This document shows positions 1-7,819 of a stretch of 23,971 nt of DNA, piece after piece (position 1 is the stretch's first letter; each line of letters begins with the position of its first letter). The notes beneath the pieces are model-generated. The model was not told where the DNA came from. It made no database searches and saw only the letters and a list, made by a program, of their open reading frames with translations. Both the position numbers and the translations under genes were made by a program. This stretch comes from Ferroplasma sp037442045 (lineage in GTDB: Archaea > Thermoplasmatota > Thermoplasmata > Thermoplasmatales > Thermoplasmataceae), in contig NZ_JBBIRC010000025.1 in NCBI RefSeq assembly GCF_037442045.1, positions 1-23,971 of the forward strand, in the 5' to 3' direction.

Positions 1-110
1 CAATAAGGCTGAATTCTGATGAAATTAAAATACAGTCACGTGTCTCATCTGGAGTTAAGCTCATAAATGTGGACGACGATGATCTTGTTGTTGCAGCATC
101 CGTGCTTTGA
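1..110 (+). CDS. gyrA: DNA gyrase subunit A, C-terminal end (partial)
   Basis: The frame starting at base 3 is open to the TGA at 108-110 and gives the last 35 residues of a protein whose start lies outside the window. The segment reads IRLNSDEIKIQSRVSSGVKL, then an acidic run of four Asp and VVAASVL at the end. It matches the last blade of the GyrA C-terminal beta-pinwheel, which wraps DNA and lets gyrase introduce negative supercoils; blades of this kind carry an 'I-R-..-eI-...R-..-GVkLi-..-D-.vv' pattern. Thermoplasmatales are among the archaea with a bacterial-type gyrase, which fits the rest of the window. Only about 35 residues are visible, so ParC/TopoIV A or an orphan GyrA-like protein cannot be excluded. 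Confidence 0.75.
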   Translation, partial: IRLNSDEIKIQSRVSSGVKLINVDDDDLVVAASVL

Positions 111-128
111 CATAAATATCTTAATTAA

Positions 129-147
129 TATGATTTTTAATTTTTTA
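129..147 (+). terminator. T-rich stretch after gyrA, probable archaeal terminator
   Basis: About 20 bases after the gyrA stop the + strand runs into two T tracts (TTTTT and TTTTTT). No hairpin is needed for archaeal intrinsic termination, which uses oligo-T on the non-template strand. The call rests only on base composition and position. Confidence 0.4.
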
Positions 148-241
148 AATATTCCTATTACCTAATAAATAAAAACCAACAATGTACTATTTTGGATAAT
201 GTCATATTCTGTATTAATATTTAAATTCCAATAATTATATA

Positions 242-967
242 TTAAAGAATGTTTCCTTTTCTAATGTTTTCTATTAATTTCACAACATTATCAAAATATG
301 AGGACTCTATAAAGAACTCAAAGCCGTCCCTGGAAATCATTAACTGCGATATTTTAATGTAATTCAGTGCGACCATCTTTAAAAATGCCTGAACAGCTTC
401 ATCTTCATCTATGCCATTTTCTATTATTATATTTATTTCTATATATTCACCGTACTGTTTGATATTGCTTCCTGAAACATTTTTTAAGTCTTTTGTCATA
501 ACCCAGATAATTCCATTGTCAGGCATAATTCGAATTGCCCTGGAAACAGGAACATATTTTTTAATATTTTCTATTGTAAAATCACATGAAATTAAATACA
601 AACCTGTAATTATTTCTATTTTCATCGCTTTAAATGGATTACGTTTTGAATTTTGATTTGAATGGTATATTTTTCTCAATATAGTTGAAATAGTGTTAAC
701 TTTGGGTAAATAGCCATATCTCCTGTTTACCTCTTTCTGAATAAATCTTGAAATTGAATTGTAATTTGCCATGCCGGTATTTATCATCCATACATAGGCT
801 TTCATATCATCAAGGACTTTAAAAACATCTTCAGTGATATTTCCCTTTTTAGGGACTTTTACGTAATGTTCTGATAAATTCCTGTCCATCCATTTATTAA
901 TCATATTTTTGTATTTAATATGTTTGTTTTGAATAATTTTATATGAATACGATAAACAATTAGTCAC
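242..967 (-). CDS. Unknown protein, possible DNA-binding regulator
   Basis: A 241-residue soluble protein with no signal peptide or membrane segment. I do not recognise the family. Residues about 50-110 are helical and end in a basic segment (SRFIQKEVNRRYGYLP, then TISTILRKIYHSN) that could be a winged helix or helix-turn-helix. The second half (about 110-240) alternates strands and helices (IIEITGLYLI..., YIEINIIIEN, a long helix DEDEAVQAFLKMVALNYIKI, FEFFIESSYFDNVVKLIENI), as in a small alpha/beta ligand-binding domain. A regulator is therefore a guess. The start is GTG at 965-967, chosen because a TATA-like TTAATATAAAT lies about 25 nt upstream, giving a leaderless mRNA; an ATG 21 codons in is the alternative. 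It is divergent from the exporter gene at 1078 and shares its 110-bp promoter region, so it might control that operon. Confidence 0.6.
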   Translation of the reverse strand: MTNCLSYSYKIIQNKHIKYKNMINKWMDRNLSEHYVKVPKKGNITEDVFKVLDDMKAYVWMINTGMANYNSISRFIQKEVNRRYGYLPKVNTISTILRKIYHSNQNSKRNPFKAMKIEIITGLYLISCDFTIENIKKYVPVSRAIRIMPDNGIIWVMTKDLKNVSGSNIKQYGEYIEINIIIENGIDEDEAVQAFLKMVALNYIKISQLMISRDGFEFFIESSYFDNVVKLIENIRKGNIL

Positions 968-1077
968 TGTAAGAGATTGAATGCTTAAATTTATATTAAA
1001 ATATATTTTTTAAGATTAAATATATAAAATAATCTCAAATAGGACTAATTTATATATAATAATCCAATTTACTATAT

Positions 1078-1821
1078 ATGTACATTTCAATAATAGAATT
1101 TATTTTTCTTGGAATAATTGTTGGCTCCCTTACGGGGATTCTGGGATCCAGCGGAGTTGTTGCAGTTGTTCCTGCATTGATTATAATCAATTCAGTTGTA
1201 CCACAGTATGCTATCGGTACAAGCCTGTTGATTGACGTAATCACATCTGCAATTGTTGCATTTATATATTATAAAAACGGCAAAGTCGATATCAAAAAAG
1301 GCATGCCCATGATAATAGGTGCTATTATTGGCTCCCAGATTGGAGTACGAATTGCCTTTTCTATTCCCCCGGATTATATAAAATATGCCTTTGCAGTATT
1401 TATTTTACTTACCGGTATATACAGTTTATTAAAGAAAAAAGATTTGCAAAATAAGAAGGCAGTAAACCTGAATTATCTTGAAATCATAGGAATTACAATT
1501 CCAGTAGGTCTGGCTACCGGTATAGTGGGAGCGAGCGGTGGCATTATGTTTTTGATAATATCCTTAATTGTCCTGAAACTGGATATAAAAACTGCTGTTG
1601 GCACAGCCACATTTTCCATGACGATTTCAGCACTCTCAGGCTCACTGGGTTATTTGGTCTTCGGCAAGATTCTGTTGTTTGCATCTGTAATAATTGGTGT
1701 GGTTTCCATAATTTCCGGATATTATTTTGCCAAAATTGGAAACCGGCTGAAACCAGAAAACACGCGTAAAATTTTGGGAATAACATTTATCCTGATAGGC
1801 GCAGTTCAATTAATATTATAG
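1078..1821 (+). CDS. TauE/SafE family membrane transporter (sulfite/anion exporter-like)
   Basis: A 247-residue, very hydrophobic protein with about seven or eight membrane segments arranged as two repeats. Each repeat begins with a Gly-rich segment typical of the TauE/SafE (former DUF81) family: GIIVGSLTGILGSSGVVAVV near residue 12 and GLATGIVGASGGIMF near residue 145, each followed by a helix with (A/V)GTS or VGTATFSM. Family members export or import small sulfur-containing anions (sulfite, sulfoacetate, taurine), but many are uncharacterised, so the substrate is not known here. The TATA-like TTTATATATAAT at about 1049-1060 lies 25 nt before the ATG, which suggests a leaderless transcript. 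The gene runs directly into the MFS transporter; its stop codon TAG is part of that gene's ribosome binding site. Confidence 0.85.
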   Translation: MYISIIEFIFLGIIVGSLTGILGSSGVVAVVPALIIINSVVPQYAIGTSLLIDVITSAIVAFIYYKNGKVDIKKGMPMIIGAIIGSQIGVRIAFSIPPDYIKYAFAVFILLTGIYSLLKKKDLQNKKAVNLNYLEIIGITIPVGLATGIVGASGGIMFLIISLIVLKLDIKTAVGTATFSMTISALSGSLGYLVFGKILLFASVIIGVVSIISGYYFAKIGNRLKPENTRKILGITFILIGAVQLIL

Positions 1822-1828
1822 GTGATTA
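1819..1828 (+). promoter_or_regulatory. Ribosome binding site deciding the MFS start
   Basis: TAGGTGATTA includes the stop codon of the upstream gene and an AGGTGAT match to the archaeal 16S rRNA end, 4-5 nt before ATG 1831. It argues for translation starting at 1831 rather than at the GTG inside the motif, and for coupling to the upstream gene. Confidence 0.7.
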
Positions 1829-1830
1829 AA

Positions 1831-3045
1831 ATGAACAAAAAATGGGTTATATTGATAATAATGAGCATATCGGAACTTATGGTAATGAGCCTGTGGTTCA
1901 GTGCCTCTGCAATTGCCCCGCAACTTGCAGTAACCTGGAAGATTCGTGGAGCCGATGTTATAGTGGTTACATTAATGGTCCAGATAGGTTTTGTATTCGG
2001 TTCCCTATTAAGTGCATCTATAGGGCTGGCGGATCTTATTAATCCGAGATATTTATTTACTTTATCTGCTATATTATCTGCTTTTATGAATATACTTTTT
2101 GTGGTAATGTACCACTATTTTGTGATTGAGCTTATATTAATGTTTTTAACAGGTGCATTGATGGCAGGGATATATCCAGTATCTGTAATGGTTGTATCTG
2201 CATGGTTTCCCCGTGGAAAAGGGCTGGCAATAGGCATTGTTATAGCCGGGCTCACACTTGGCACTGCGCTTCCCCATGCAATATTAAGCCTTCCATTTAT
2301 ACGTCACTGGCAATATTTAATGGAATTTTCATCTTTACTTTCCGTTATTGGGGGGATACTGGTATACAGTGTGCTTAAGAATTATAGCAAAAAAATAAAA
2401 GCCAATAAATTCGAATTTAAGATGGTGGGCAGGATAATAAGAAATAAATCCTTGATGAAAGCCAATACAGGATATTTTGGCCATATGTGGGAGCTCTATG
2501 CAATGTGGGCATGGATGCCAGTATTTCTCATATCAAGTTTCTCATTTTATTATTCAGGAAGGTCACTTTTGTACATAGCCGGGATTTCAAGCTTTGCAAT
2601 TATCGGAATGTCTGGAGTTGTAGGTTCAATACTTGGCGGAATAATTTCTGACAGAATAGGAAGAACGTTCTCCACTTCCATCTATATGGGAATCAGTGGA
2701 ACTCTCTCAATATTAATAGGTTTTACTTATGGCTATATACCAGTTATTACCATAATCGCAGGTATTGTCTGGGGGATAACAGTTATAGCAGATTCTGCGC
2801 AATTTTCGACGGCAGTTACGGAACTTGCAGATGAAAGTATAAGAGGAAGTGCCTTAACATTTCAAATGGCAATTGGATTTCTGATTACGATAGCTTCAAT
2901 ATATTTAATAGGAGTTATAAAAGAAATGTATGGATGGCACTGGGCATTTTCCATATTATCTCTGGGACCTGCAATTGGCATAATAGCAATGTTATCTCTC
3001 AGGAAAGACCATGATGCATACCTTATGTGTAATGGTTTGAAATAA
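1831..3045 (+). CDS. Major facilitator superfamily transporter
   Basis: A 404-residue membrane protein with about twelve hydrophobic segments split by a basic central loop near residues 185-210 (KNYSKKIKANKFEFK), the usual 6+6 MFS layout. The loop after the second helix is ADLINPRYLF, and the second half has GGIISDRIGRTFS at about residue 270, the common MFS loop motif G-x-x-x-D-R-x-G-R. The N-terminal helix has SLWFSASAIAP, as in MFS permeases of the nitrate/cyanate/unknown-substrate type, but the substrate cannot be read from sequence. I start at ATG 1831, not GTG 1822, because AGGTGATT at 1820-1827 is a well-spaced Shine-Dalgarno. It lies 9 nt behind the TauE-family gene and is surely co-transcribed, so the pair may move related compounds. 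Another palindrome pair follows the stop. Confidence 0.85.
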   Translation: MNKKWVILIIMSISELMVMSLWFSASAIAPQLAVTWKIRGADVIVVTLMVQIGFVFGSLLSASIGLADLINPRYLFTLSAILSAFMNILFVVMYHYFVIELILMFLTGALMAGIYPVSVMVVSAWFPRGKGLAIGIVIAGLTLGTALPHAILSLPFIRHWQYLMEFSSLLSVIGGILVYSVLKNYSKKIKANKFEFKMVGRIIRNKSLMKANTGYFGHMWELYAMWAWMPVFLISSFSFYYSGRSLLYIAGISSFAIIGMSGVVGSILGGIISDRIGRTFSTSIYMGISGTLSILIGFTYGYIPVITIIAGIVWGITVIADSAQFSTAVTELADESIRGSALTFQMAIGFLITIASIYLIGVIKEMYGWHWAFSILSLGPAIGIIAMLSLRKDHDAYLMCNGLK

Positions 3046-3074
3046 ACATTTTTTAACAATTTCATAGCTATGTT

Positions 3075-3088
3075 ATAGTATATACTAT
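3075..3088. repeat. Perfect 14-bp palindrome
   Basis: ATAGTATATACTAT is its own reverse complement. It lies 30 bp after the MFS stop and 8 bp before a longer hairpin. It may be a protein-binding site or a relic; AT-rich palindromes also arise by chance. Confidence 0.6.
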
Positions 3089-3095
3089 TAACACA

Positions 3096-3120
3096 GTGCC
3101 TGAATATAATATTCGGGCAC
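3096..3120. repeat. 25-bp inverted repeat, hairpin after the MFS gene
   Basis: GTGCCTGAATAT is followed by one A and then ATATTCGGGCAC. The arms pair at 12 of 12 positions with one T-G wobble, so a transcript would fold into a strong stem (11 bp with a 3-nt loop). Its GTGCC/GGCAC ends stand out in this AT-rich gap. No T tract follows, so it is not a classical terminator; it may stabilise the 3' end of the mRNA, or be a binding site or the relic of an element end. Confidence 0.65.
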
Positions 3121-3514
3121 AATATTATGTAAAACATTTATGCCAAATCAATTGTTAGATCACTATAGTTTTTCTGCACACATATTGGCAAATAACACCT
3201 ATCAGGAACCAAATGATGCACGTTAATTGAACGAAAAGGATATCCCATAAATCAGGAATCATATGTAGAGAAGTTGTAATTTTACTTTCATATGAAGAAT
3301 GGAAAGATTATTGCCAGGTTCCAATTAATCCTGTGACAGTATTTAATTTACATTTATTCTTTATTTTACAATCTCAAATACATTATAAAGATATTACATC
3401 GCAGTTCACTCATATTGTTATGTAAAAATATAAAAAAATATCAAATCAAGACCCAGTGAGGCAGGATATCGCATATAATAAAAATAAATATCTTCAAAAT
3501 ATTTGGGGAATAAA

Positions 3515-3892
3515 TTATGAAATCTCTTTTCCTATATTATTATAAAGAATTTCAATATTTTTTAAAATATCCTTCTCCTTTAGATTAAATTTATCGTATT
3601 CGGCAATTTCGAAATATGCTATTTTTGTTTTATTATTTTCTTCATATATTAATAATTTCAATGGCAATTCAAGTCCCATAAAACGTGAATCCTGCATTAA
3701 TAATGTTCCTGCTTTTGGATTTCCAAAAACAAGCAATACTGTATTTTCTAAATTTAAACCTGCCTTATGAGCAGCTTCTGCATGATCGATGGTGCATAAT
3801 ATTTTAAAATCTTTACTTTCCAGATAGTTTTTCAGCACTTTAATGGTTTCTTCGAAATTATACTTGCTTTGTTTAGATATTATCTTTTCCAT
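3515..3892 (-). CDS. DUF302 family protein
   Basis: A 125-residue soluble protein. The family hallmarks are visible: a central VLLVFGNPKAGTLLM at about residues 52-66, followed by GLELPLKLLIYE at about 73-84, the 'FGNPkaGt.lm ... lDLPLkilvye' pattern of DUF302. The N-terminal part (SKYNFEETIKVLKNYLESKDFKILCTIDHAEAAHKAG) also matches, with the 'tid.a..A...G' segment. Length is typical of a single-domain member. DUF302 proteins have no settled function; some occur beside metal- or redox-related genes. The gene stands alone, flanked by about 400-bp gaps on both sides. A TATA-like AGTATATTTTTAT lies some 20 nt before the ATG, suggesting a leaderless transcript. Confidence 0.85.
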   Translation of the reverse strand: MEKIISKQSKYNFEETIKVLKNYLESKDFKILCTIDHAEAAHKAGLNLENTVLLVFGNPKAGTLLMQDSRFMGLELPLKLLIYEENNKTKIAYFEIAEYDKFNLKEKDILKNIEILYNNIGKEIS

Positions 3893-4291
3893 AGTAGTAA
3901 ATAAAAATATACTATTTAATTAATTCTATAATCTGGACAATTCACTTTAAAAAATGGTTCAAGGAAATGAATAATAAATGGCTTTTCGGCATTTATATTT
4001 TACAGTATTAATCATACTGGCATTATATACAATTTAACAGGAAAAACAATTGCCAATTTATATCTATGAAAATAGAATTGTTCTGGGCAGGGAATTCAAA
4101 GAAAAATATGAACATAAACATAAATCAATTTGCCAATCCTGTAAATGGCCTGGTGGACAGAACATAAATAGATATAAAAAGCAGTGATATTATGAAACTA
4201 TAATAGCATCATAAAAAATTAATTTGTTTCAAGATAATTATTTCGAAGATGAACATAAGAAGTTTTATAAAATACATTGGAATTAACAATA
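3893..4291. other. About 400-bp gap without a supported gene
   Basis: It holds the divergent promoters of the DUF302 gene and of homoserine dehydrogenase. One frame from ATG 4066 to TAA near 4168 encodes about 34 residues with no recognisable family. I see no RNA gene or clear repeat. The last 30 bases contain the TATA box TTTATAAAAT (4264-4273) of the following gene. Confidence 0.45.
4264..4273 (+). promoter_or_regulatory. TATA box of the homoserine dehydrogenase gene
   Basis: TTTATAAAAT is centred about 24 nt upstream of ATG 4292. That is the normal TATA-to-start distance, so transcription should begin at or next to the ATG. This supports a leaderless mRNA and the choice of 4292 over TTG 4277. 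Confidence 0.6.
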
Positions 4292-5275
4292 ATGGAAGTT
4301 TCTCTTGTTGGTTTGGGGCACATAGGAAAGGCTGTTGTTGGTATTTTAAATGAAAATCATGAATATTTTAAAAGCAAATTTGGTGCAGATATAAAGGTTA
4401 TTTCAGTATCAGATTCAAAAACCACTATTTATGACAAAAACGGGCTTAATCTGGATAAAGTTTTAATGTACAAAGAAAGAAAAGAACTGGATGAACTTGG
4501 TGATTCAATAAAGAGAGACGAAATTTATTCTTTAAATTCTCATATAATAGTGGATATGTCACCTGCAACAAAGGATGGCATGGAAGGAATGCAGATGTAT
4601 CAAAAGTCCTTTGAAAGTGGGAAGCATATAGTAACTTCAAACAAGGCTCCTCTTGCACTGCACTGGAAAGAAATTATGGAATCTTCAATTAAAAACAAGA
4701 AAAAAATATTGTACGAATCTGCTGTTGGTGGGGGAGTTCCTCTTTTTAACCTGAATAAATATTCACTGAAATCATCCAAACTTCTTGAATTTAAAGGTCA
4801 GGTAAGTTCAACAATTAATTATGTCCTCAATCAATTAATAGCAGGTGTTGATTTTAAAGAAGCAATTAAAACCGCACAGAATATGGGAATCGCAGAAACA
4901 GATTACCATGACGATACCAATGGCATGGATGGGGCCAGAAAAACTGTTATAATAGCCAATGCCCTTCTCGGCCGTGACTATACATTAAAAGACGTTGAAT
5001 ATGAGGGAATAGAAAATCTGGATAACCTTAATTATATGAAAAACTCTGGTGAAATATATAGAGTTCTTTCACATATTACAACGGATTCAAAGCCTGTGGT
5101 TGAATCAAAAATATTTACTATAAAGCAAAACGATTCATTTGCTTCCATGGATGCATTATCAATGGGCTATCTGGAACAAACAGACAATAATGACGATTTA
5201 ACTGTATTCGAAAAACATGACGGCCCACTGGAAACAGCAGCTCAGGTTGTAAATGATATACTATTATTATCATAA
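4292..5275 (+). CDS. hom: Homoserine dehydrogenase
   Basis: NAD(P)-dependent reduction of aspartate semialdehyde to homoserine, the branch point to threonine, methionine and isoleucine; cytosolic. The 327-residue protein starts with the Rossmann motif VGLGHIGKAV (residues 6-15). It has HIVTSNKAPLA near residue 112, the catalytic-core GGGVPLF near 146, and the family block QVSSTINYVLNQL near 165. Next comes GIAETDYHDDTNGMDGARK near 200, equivalent to the 'EaDP..DvdG.DaarK' signature that holds the substrate and the catalytic lysine. There is no ACT regulatory domain and no fused aspartokinase, as in short archaeal enzymes of this length. I start at ATG 4292 because of the TATA box at 4264-4273; a TTG 15 nt upstream is possible. 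No other threonine or methionine genes are adjacent. Confidence 0.9.
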   Translation: MEVSLVGLGHIGKAVVGILNENHEYFKSKFGADIKVISVSDSKTTIYDKNGLNLDKVLMYKERKELDELGDSIKRDEIYSLNSHIIVDMSPATKDGMEGMQMYQKSFESGKHIVTSNKAPLALHWKEIMESSIKNKKKILYESAVGGGVPLFNLNKYSLKSSKLLEFKGQVSSTINYVLNQLIAGVDFKEAIKTAQNMGIAETDYHDDTNGMDGARKTVIIANALLGRDYTLKDVEYEGIENLDNLNYMKNSGEIYRVLSHITTDSKPVVESKIFTIKQNDSFASMDALSMGYLEQTDNNDDLTVFEKHDGPLETAAQVVNDILLLS

Positions 5276-5278
5276 ATT

Positions 5279-5650
5279 TTAAATGAATATAAAAAACGCT
5301 CCAAGTATTCCAGTAAATAAAAAGAATATAAACCACATAATTATTTCTGCTATTGCAAGAATAAAGCTTCTTCCAAGGCTAATATTATATATTGAACTGT
5401 ACGCATATAAAAGAATCAAAAGTGTTAAAAGGAATGAAATAAGATTGCCAAAGGCAGCAAGTGGCGCAAACATGAAATGGAGAACAAATGCAATAAATAT
5501 GATTATTATTGCAGTTATTATTGTGGCTGCTATGGCATTCCCAAAATTGGCAGTCCTTTTATTGACAACTACAATTGATGCAAAGTACATGGGCAACGAT
5601 AGCAGTATTATCGCAATGATAACCCCAATAATGGCTAATAATAGAAACAT
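5279..5650 (-). CDS. Small four-helix membrane protein, unknown
   Basis: A 123-residue protein that is almost entirely hydrophobic, with four or five predicted membrane segments (about 1-24, 37-60, 66-88, 98-122) and short polar loops such as NKRTANFGN. I do not recognise the family. Its stop lies 3 nt from the stop of the convergent homoserine dehydrogenase gene. The opposite strand is also open across this gene, but it would encode a basic Ile/Lys/Asn-rich mirror sequence, so the membrane protein is the better reading. An AT-rich TTTAATAG lies about 25 nt before ATG 5650, consistent with a leaderless start. Downstream of its promoter (towards 5841) nothing else is coded. Confidence 0.65.
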   Translation of the reverse strand: MFLLLAIIGVIIAIILLSLPMYFASIVVVNKRTANFGNAIAATIITAIIIIFIAFVLHFMFAPLAAFGNLISFLLTLLILLYAYSSIYNISLGRSFILAIAEIIMWFIFFLFTGILGAFFIFI

Positions 5651-5840
5651 AGCACAGTATGCAAAAATAAGCTATTAAATATTTTTATTAAACTATATTT
5701 ACTAACGGAAAATCTCGACATCAGGTTCTGTGAATAGCTGAACTATAACAATATTTCAGAGATTATTCTCCTGTTCCTCACTTCCTAAATCTTTTATAAA
5801 TAAATGGAATCATATAAAAACAACTTGATTGTATAATAAT

Positions 5841-6460
5841 TTAAAGAAATATGTCATCACCAGTGAAGTCACCTGAAAAATCAATTATATCCTGATTTTT
5901 AATTTTTTGAGTCTTATATTTTGTTTTAATTTCTGCTTCAAGTGAATTAAAGAAGTAGCAAAAATATAGATTTTTGATCACTGCTTGATTTTTTATAATC
6001 TGCAATTCTACTTTCCTGTAAATGTTATTTTTTGTATATACACCTAAGAATTGAAATTTAGCCTTTTTAAAGGTTTTATTGATTGCAAGTTGTTTTTGAA
6101 TTTTATTATTAATATTATTATTGTTTACATGTAACGCTTTATAATTTTTTTTATATCAGCATAGAAAATTGTAACAATTTTTATATTTATTAAATCCAAG
6201 TATATATTTTTTAGAACTTTATATACATTTTATTTGCCAGTTTTAACTTTAATTAAAACTTTATATTCAGTATTTGGTCTTATAAAGTTATTAATTACGG
6301 CAGTTTCACTATTTTTAAATTCCTTATTATGCTTCAATTAGACGATTTTATTCGCATCAAAGCAGTTTATCTCCTTTTGAGCAAAGCCGTTATTTAGCAT
6401 TATATTTTTTATAAAAAACGCATCGTATTTCCCTTCAACTAAATAGATAATCTTATGCAA
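5841..6460 (-). pseudogene. Decayed TOPRIM-like nuclease gene, partner of the ATPase
   Basis: This gene is not visible as one open frame. From TTG 6458-6460, preceded by a GAGGAAT ribosome binding site inside the ATPase stop region, the frame reads KIIYLVEGKYDAFFIKNIM. 'V-E-G-K-x-D' near the N-terminus is the start of a TOPRIM-like fold as in DUF3226/DUF4435 and OLD-type nucleases. In-frame TAA codons follow at 6338-6340, 6230-6232 and 6125-6127, yet the frame between them still reads as protein-like sequence, including KIVTIFYADIKKII, which could be the D-x-D strand of TOPRIM. After a frameshift near 6120 another frame is open for about 90 codons to TAA 5841-5843. The total of about 205 codons is a plausible full length. 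Three stops plus a frameshift mean it is dead. The TOPRIM label is inferred from the VEGKxD motif and the neighbour. Confidence 0.65.
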
Positions 6461-6461
6461 G

Positions 6462-7691
6462 TTATATTCCTCTTAAATCAAGCATTAAGTCGCTCATTGA
6501 GTTATAAGCTTCCTTGTAATTTATTTTACTAATTACAACTTCATCATCGATTTTATTCAGTTTTAATATAGATAAATTCTCCTTAAGAAAATTATAATAT
6601 TCATCTGGAAAATTTTCGGTTTCTAAAAATCCATGTATCAAATCAATGCTGTGTGTAGTGATGTATAATTGTATATTAGATAATTTTGAAATATATACAA
6701 GATATCTAATAAATTCGTTAATATATCCAGGATGCATATGTACTTCCGGCTCCTCCATTAAAATCACACTGTTTTCTGGCTGATTATAGATATTAAGCAA
6801 TAGCCCATTAAGGACTTTAAATCCATCTCCCATAGTATTTATGCTAACATCTTCCGGAATGCCGGATAATACAAGTTTGTAAAAATTAAATCTTTTTAGA
6901 TTGGGACCAAGGTTATCTTCTTTAATAATTTCCTCCATTTTTAACGCCAAACTTTCCTTATTCTGATCATTCCTGATATTATTACTAAAGTTTTTACCAT
7001 CTAGTATATTTAAAGGATTTCTTATAAAGGTTATATTTTATTTATGTTTTATGTTTGTTGTGGTTAAATTTTGACGGCGGGCATTCATGATTCAGAAATA
7101 ACATGCAAATACACTCTTAAATCATTTTTTTTATCTCTAATATCAAGAACTTTATCTATTAATTTAATAATGAAATCTTTATATTTTTGACTGTAAATAA
7201 TTGTATTTTTGCCGTCTCGTTTGATCTCTAAACAGGAATTAACTATATTATTTTGTTTCTCAGAATCAATTAATTTTTCTATCATGCTATTGTCACTGAG
7301 ATACATTTCTATTATTTTGTTAACCTCTTTATCACGCATTAAAAACTTGTTTGTTTCTTTTAAATTTTCAGCTATATCTTGAACTTTGTGTTTTTTCATA
7401 ATTTCAAGTTTTGGGATATTAAATGAAAGACTGGTTATTCCGTTCATCATCTGTTAACATTAAGGAAATTTTACCTTTATTATTCAGGTAATAATTAATA
7501 ATTACAGATGGTGACATATCTTCAGAATCATATTCTTTTAAAATATCATTATTGAAAGTAAAGGAAATAGCCTCTAACAAAGATGTTTTTCCAGTATTAT
7601 TTTTTCCAATGATCACATGAATTTTATCTGGATTAAAGTTAATATCTTGGAGTGCTTTGAATCCCGATATAGAAATCTTGCTGATATTCAT
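6462..7691 (-). pseudogene. Broken AAA/ABC-type ATPase (OLD/RecF-like) gene
   Basis: Three overlapping frames together make a near full-length (about 410-codon) ATPase. Fragment one (7691-7419) has MNISKISISGFKALQDINF and the Walker A motif IIGKNNTGKTSLLEA, typical of AAA_15/AAA_21, RecF and OLD proteins. A frameshift near 7440 moves the sense to fragment two (7450-7085), the helical middle part. A TGA there, a second compensating frameshift and a TAA at about 7045 lead to fragment three (open from about 7040; ATG at 6950; stop 6462-6464). Fragment three has Walker B SVILMEEPEVHMHPGY and the switch histidine in YITTHSIDLI. The key ATP-binding residues are intact but can no longer be joined. 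The promoter still has a TATA-like TTTATAAAT 25 nt before ATG 7691. The following gene starts 2 nt after its stop. Such ATPase plus TOPRIM pairs act in phage defence or DNA repair. Confidence 0.8.
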
Positions 7692-7819
7692 ATAAAGACA
7701 TTTATTTTTTATTTATAAATAATTATATTGGTTATCAATTTTACAGCAAATTACTTACACTACCTTAACAGATTTTTTATCAAGCAACAAAGTAATATAA
7801 TGCCCTTCAATTATAAAAT

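Larger units (their letters stand above)
3046..3514. other. 469-bp gap without a supported gene
   Basis: It lies between two converging genes (MFS transporter and DUF302 protein). It holds two tandem palindromes at 3075-3120 (listed separately). Beyond them the sequence is AT-rich. One frame is open from 3231 to the TAA at 3423-3425 (64 codons), but it has no ATG, GTG or TTG start near its beginning and no family I recognise. I see no RNA gene, repeat array or insertion sequence end. Confidence 0.5.

Noticed and set aside
3231..3425. 64-codon open frame in the gap after the MFS gene
   Set aside because: No start codon near its beginning, no ribosome binding site and no recognised motif; such frames occur by chance.
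5283..5678. 131-codon frame on the plus strand
   Set aside because: Mirror of the hydrophobic gene on the minus strand; the product is a basic low-complexity sequence, and the minus-strand reading has a better promoter and composition.
6462..7691. Programmed frameshifting of the ATPase gene
   Set aside because: There are two shifts plus extra stops, and the partner gene is also broken by three stops, so decay explains everything more simply.
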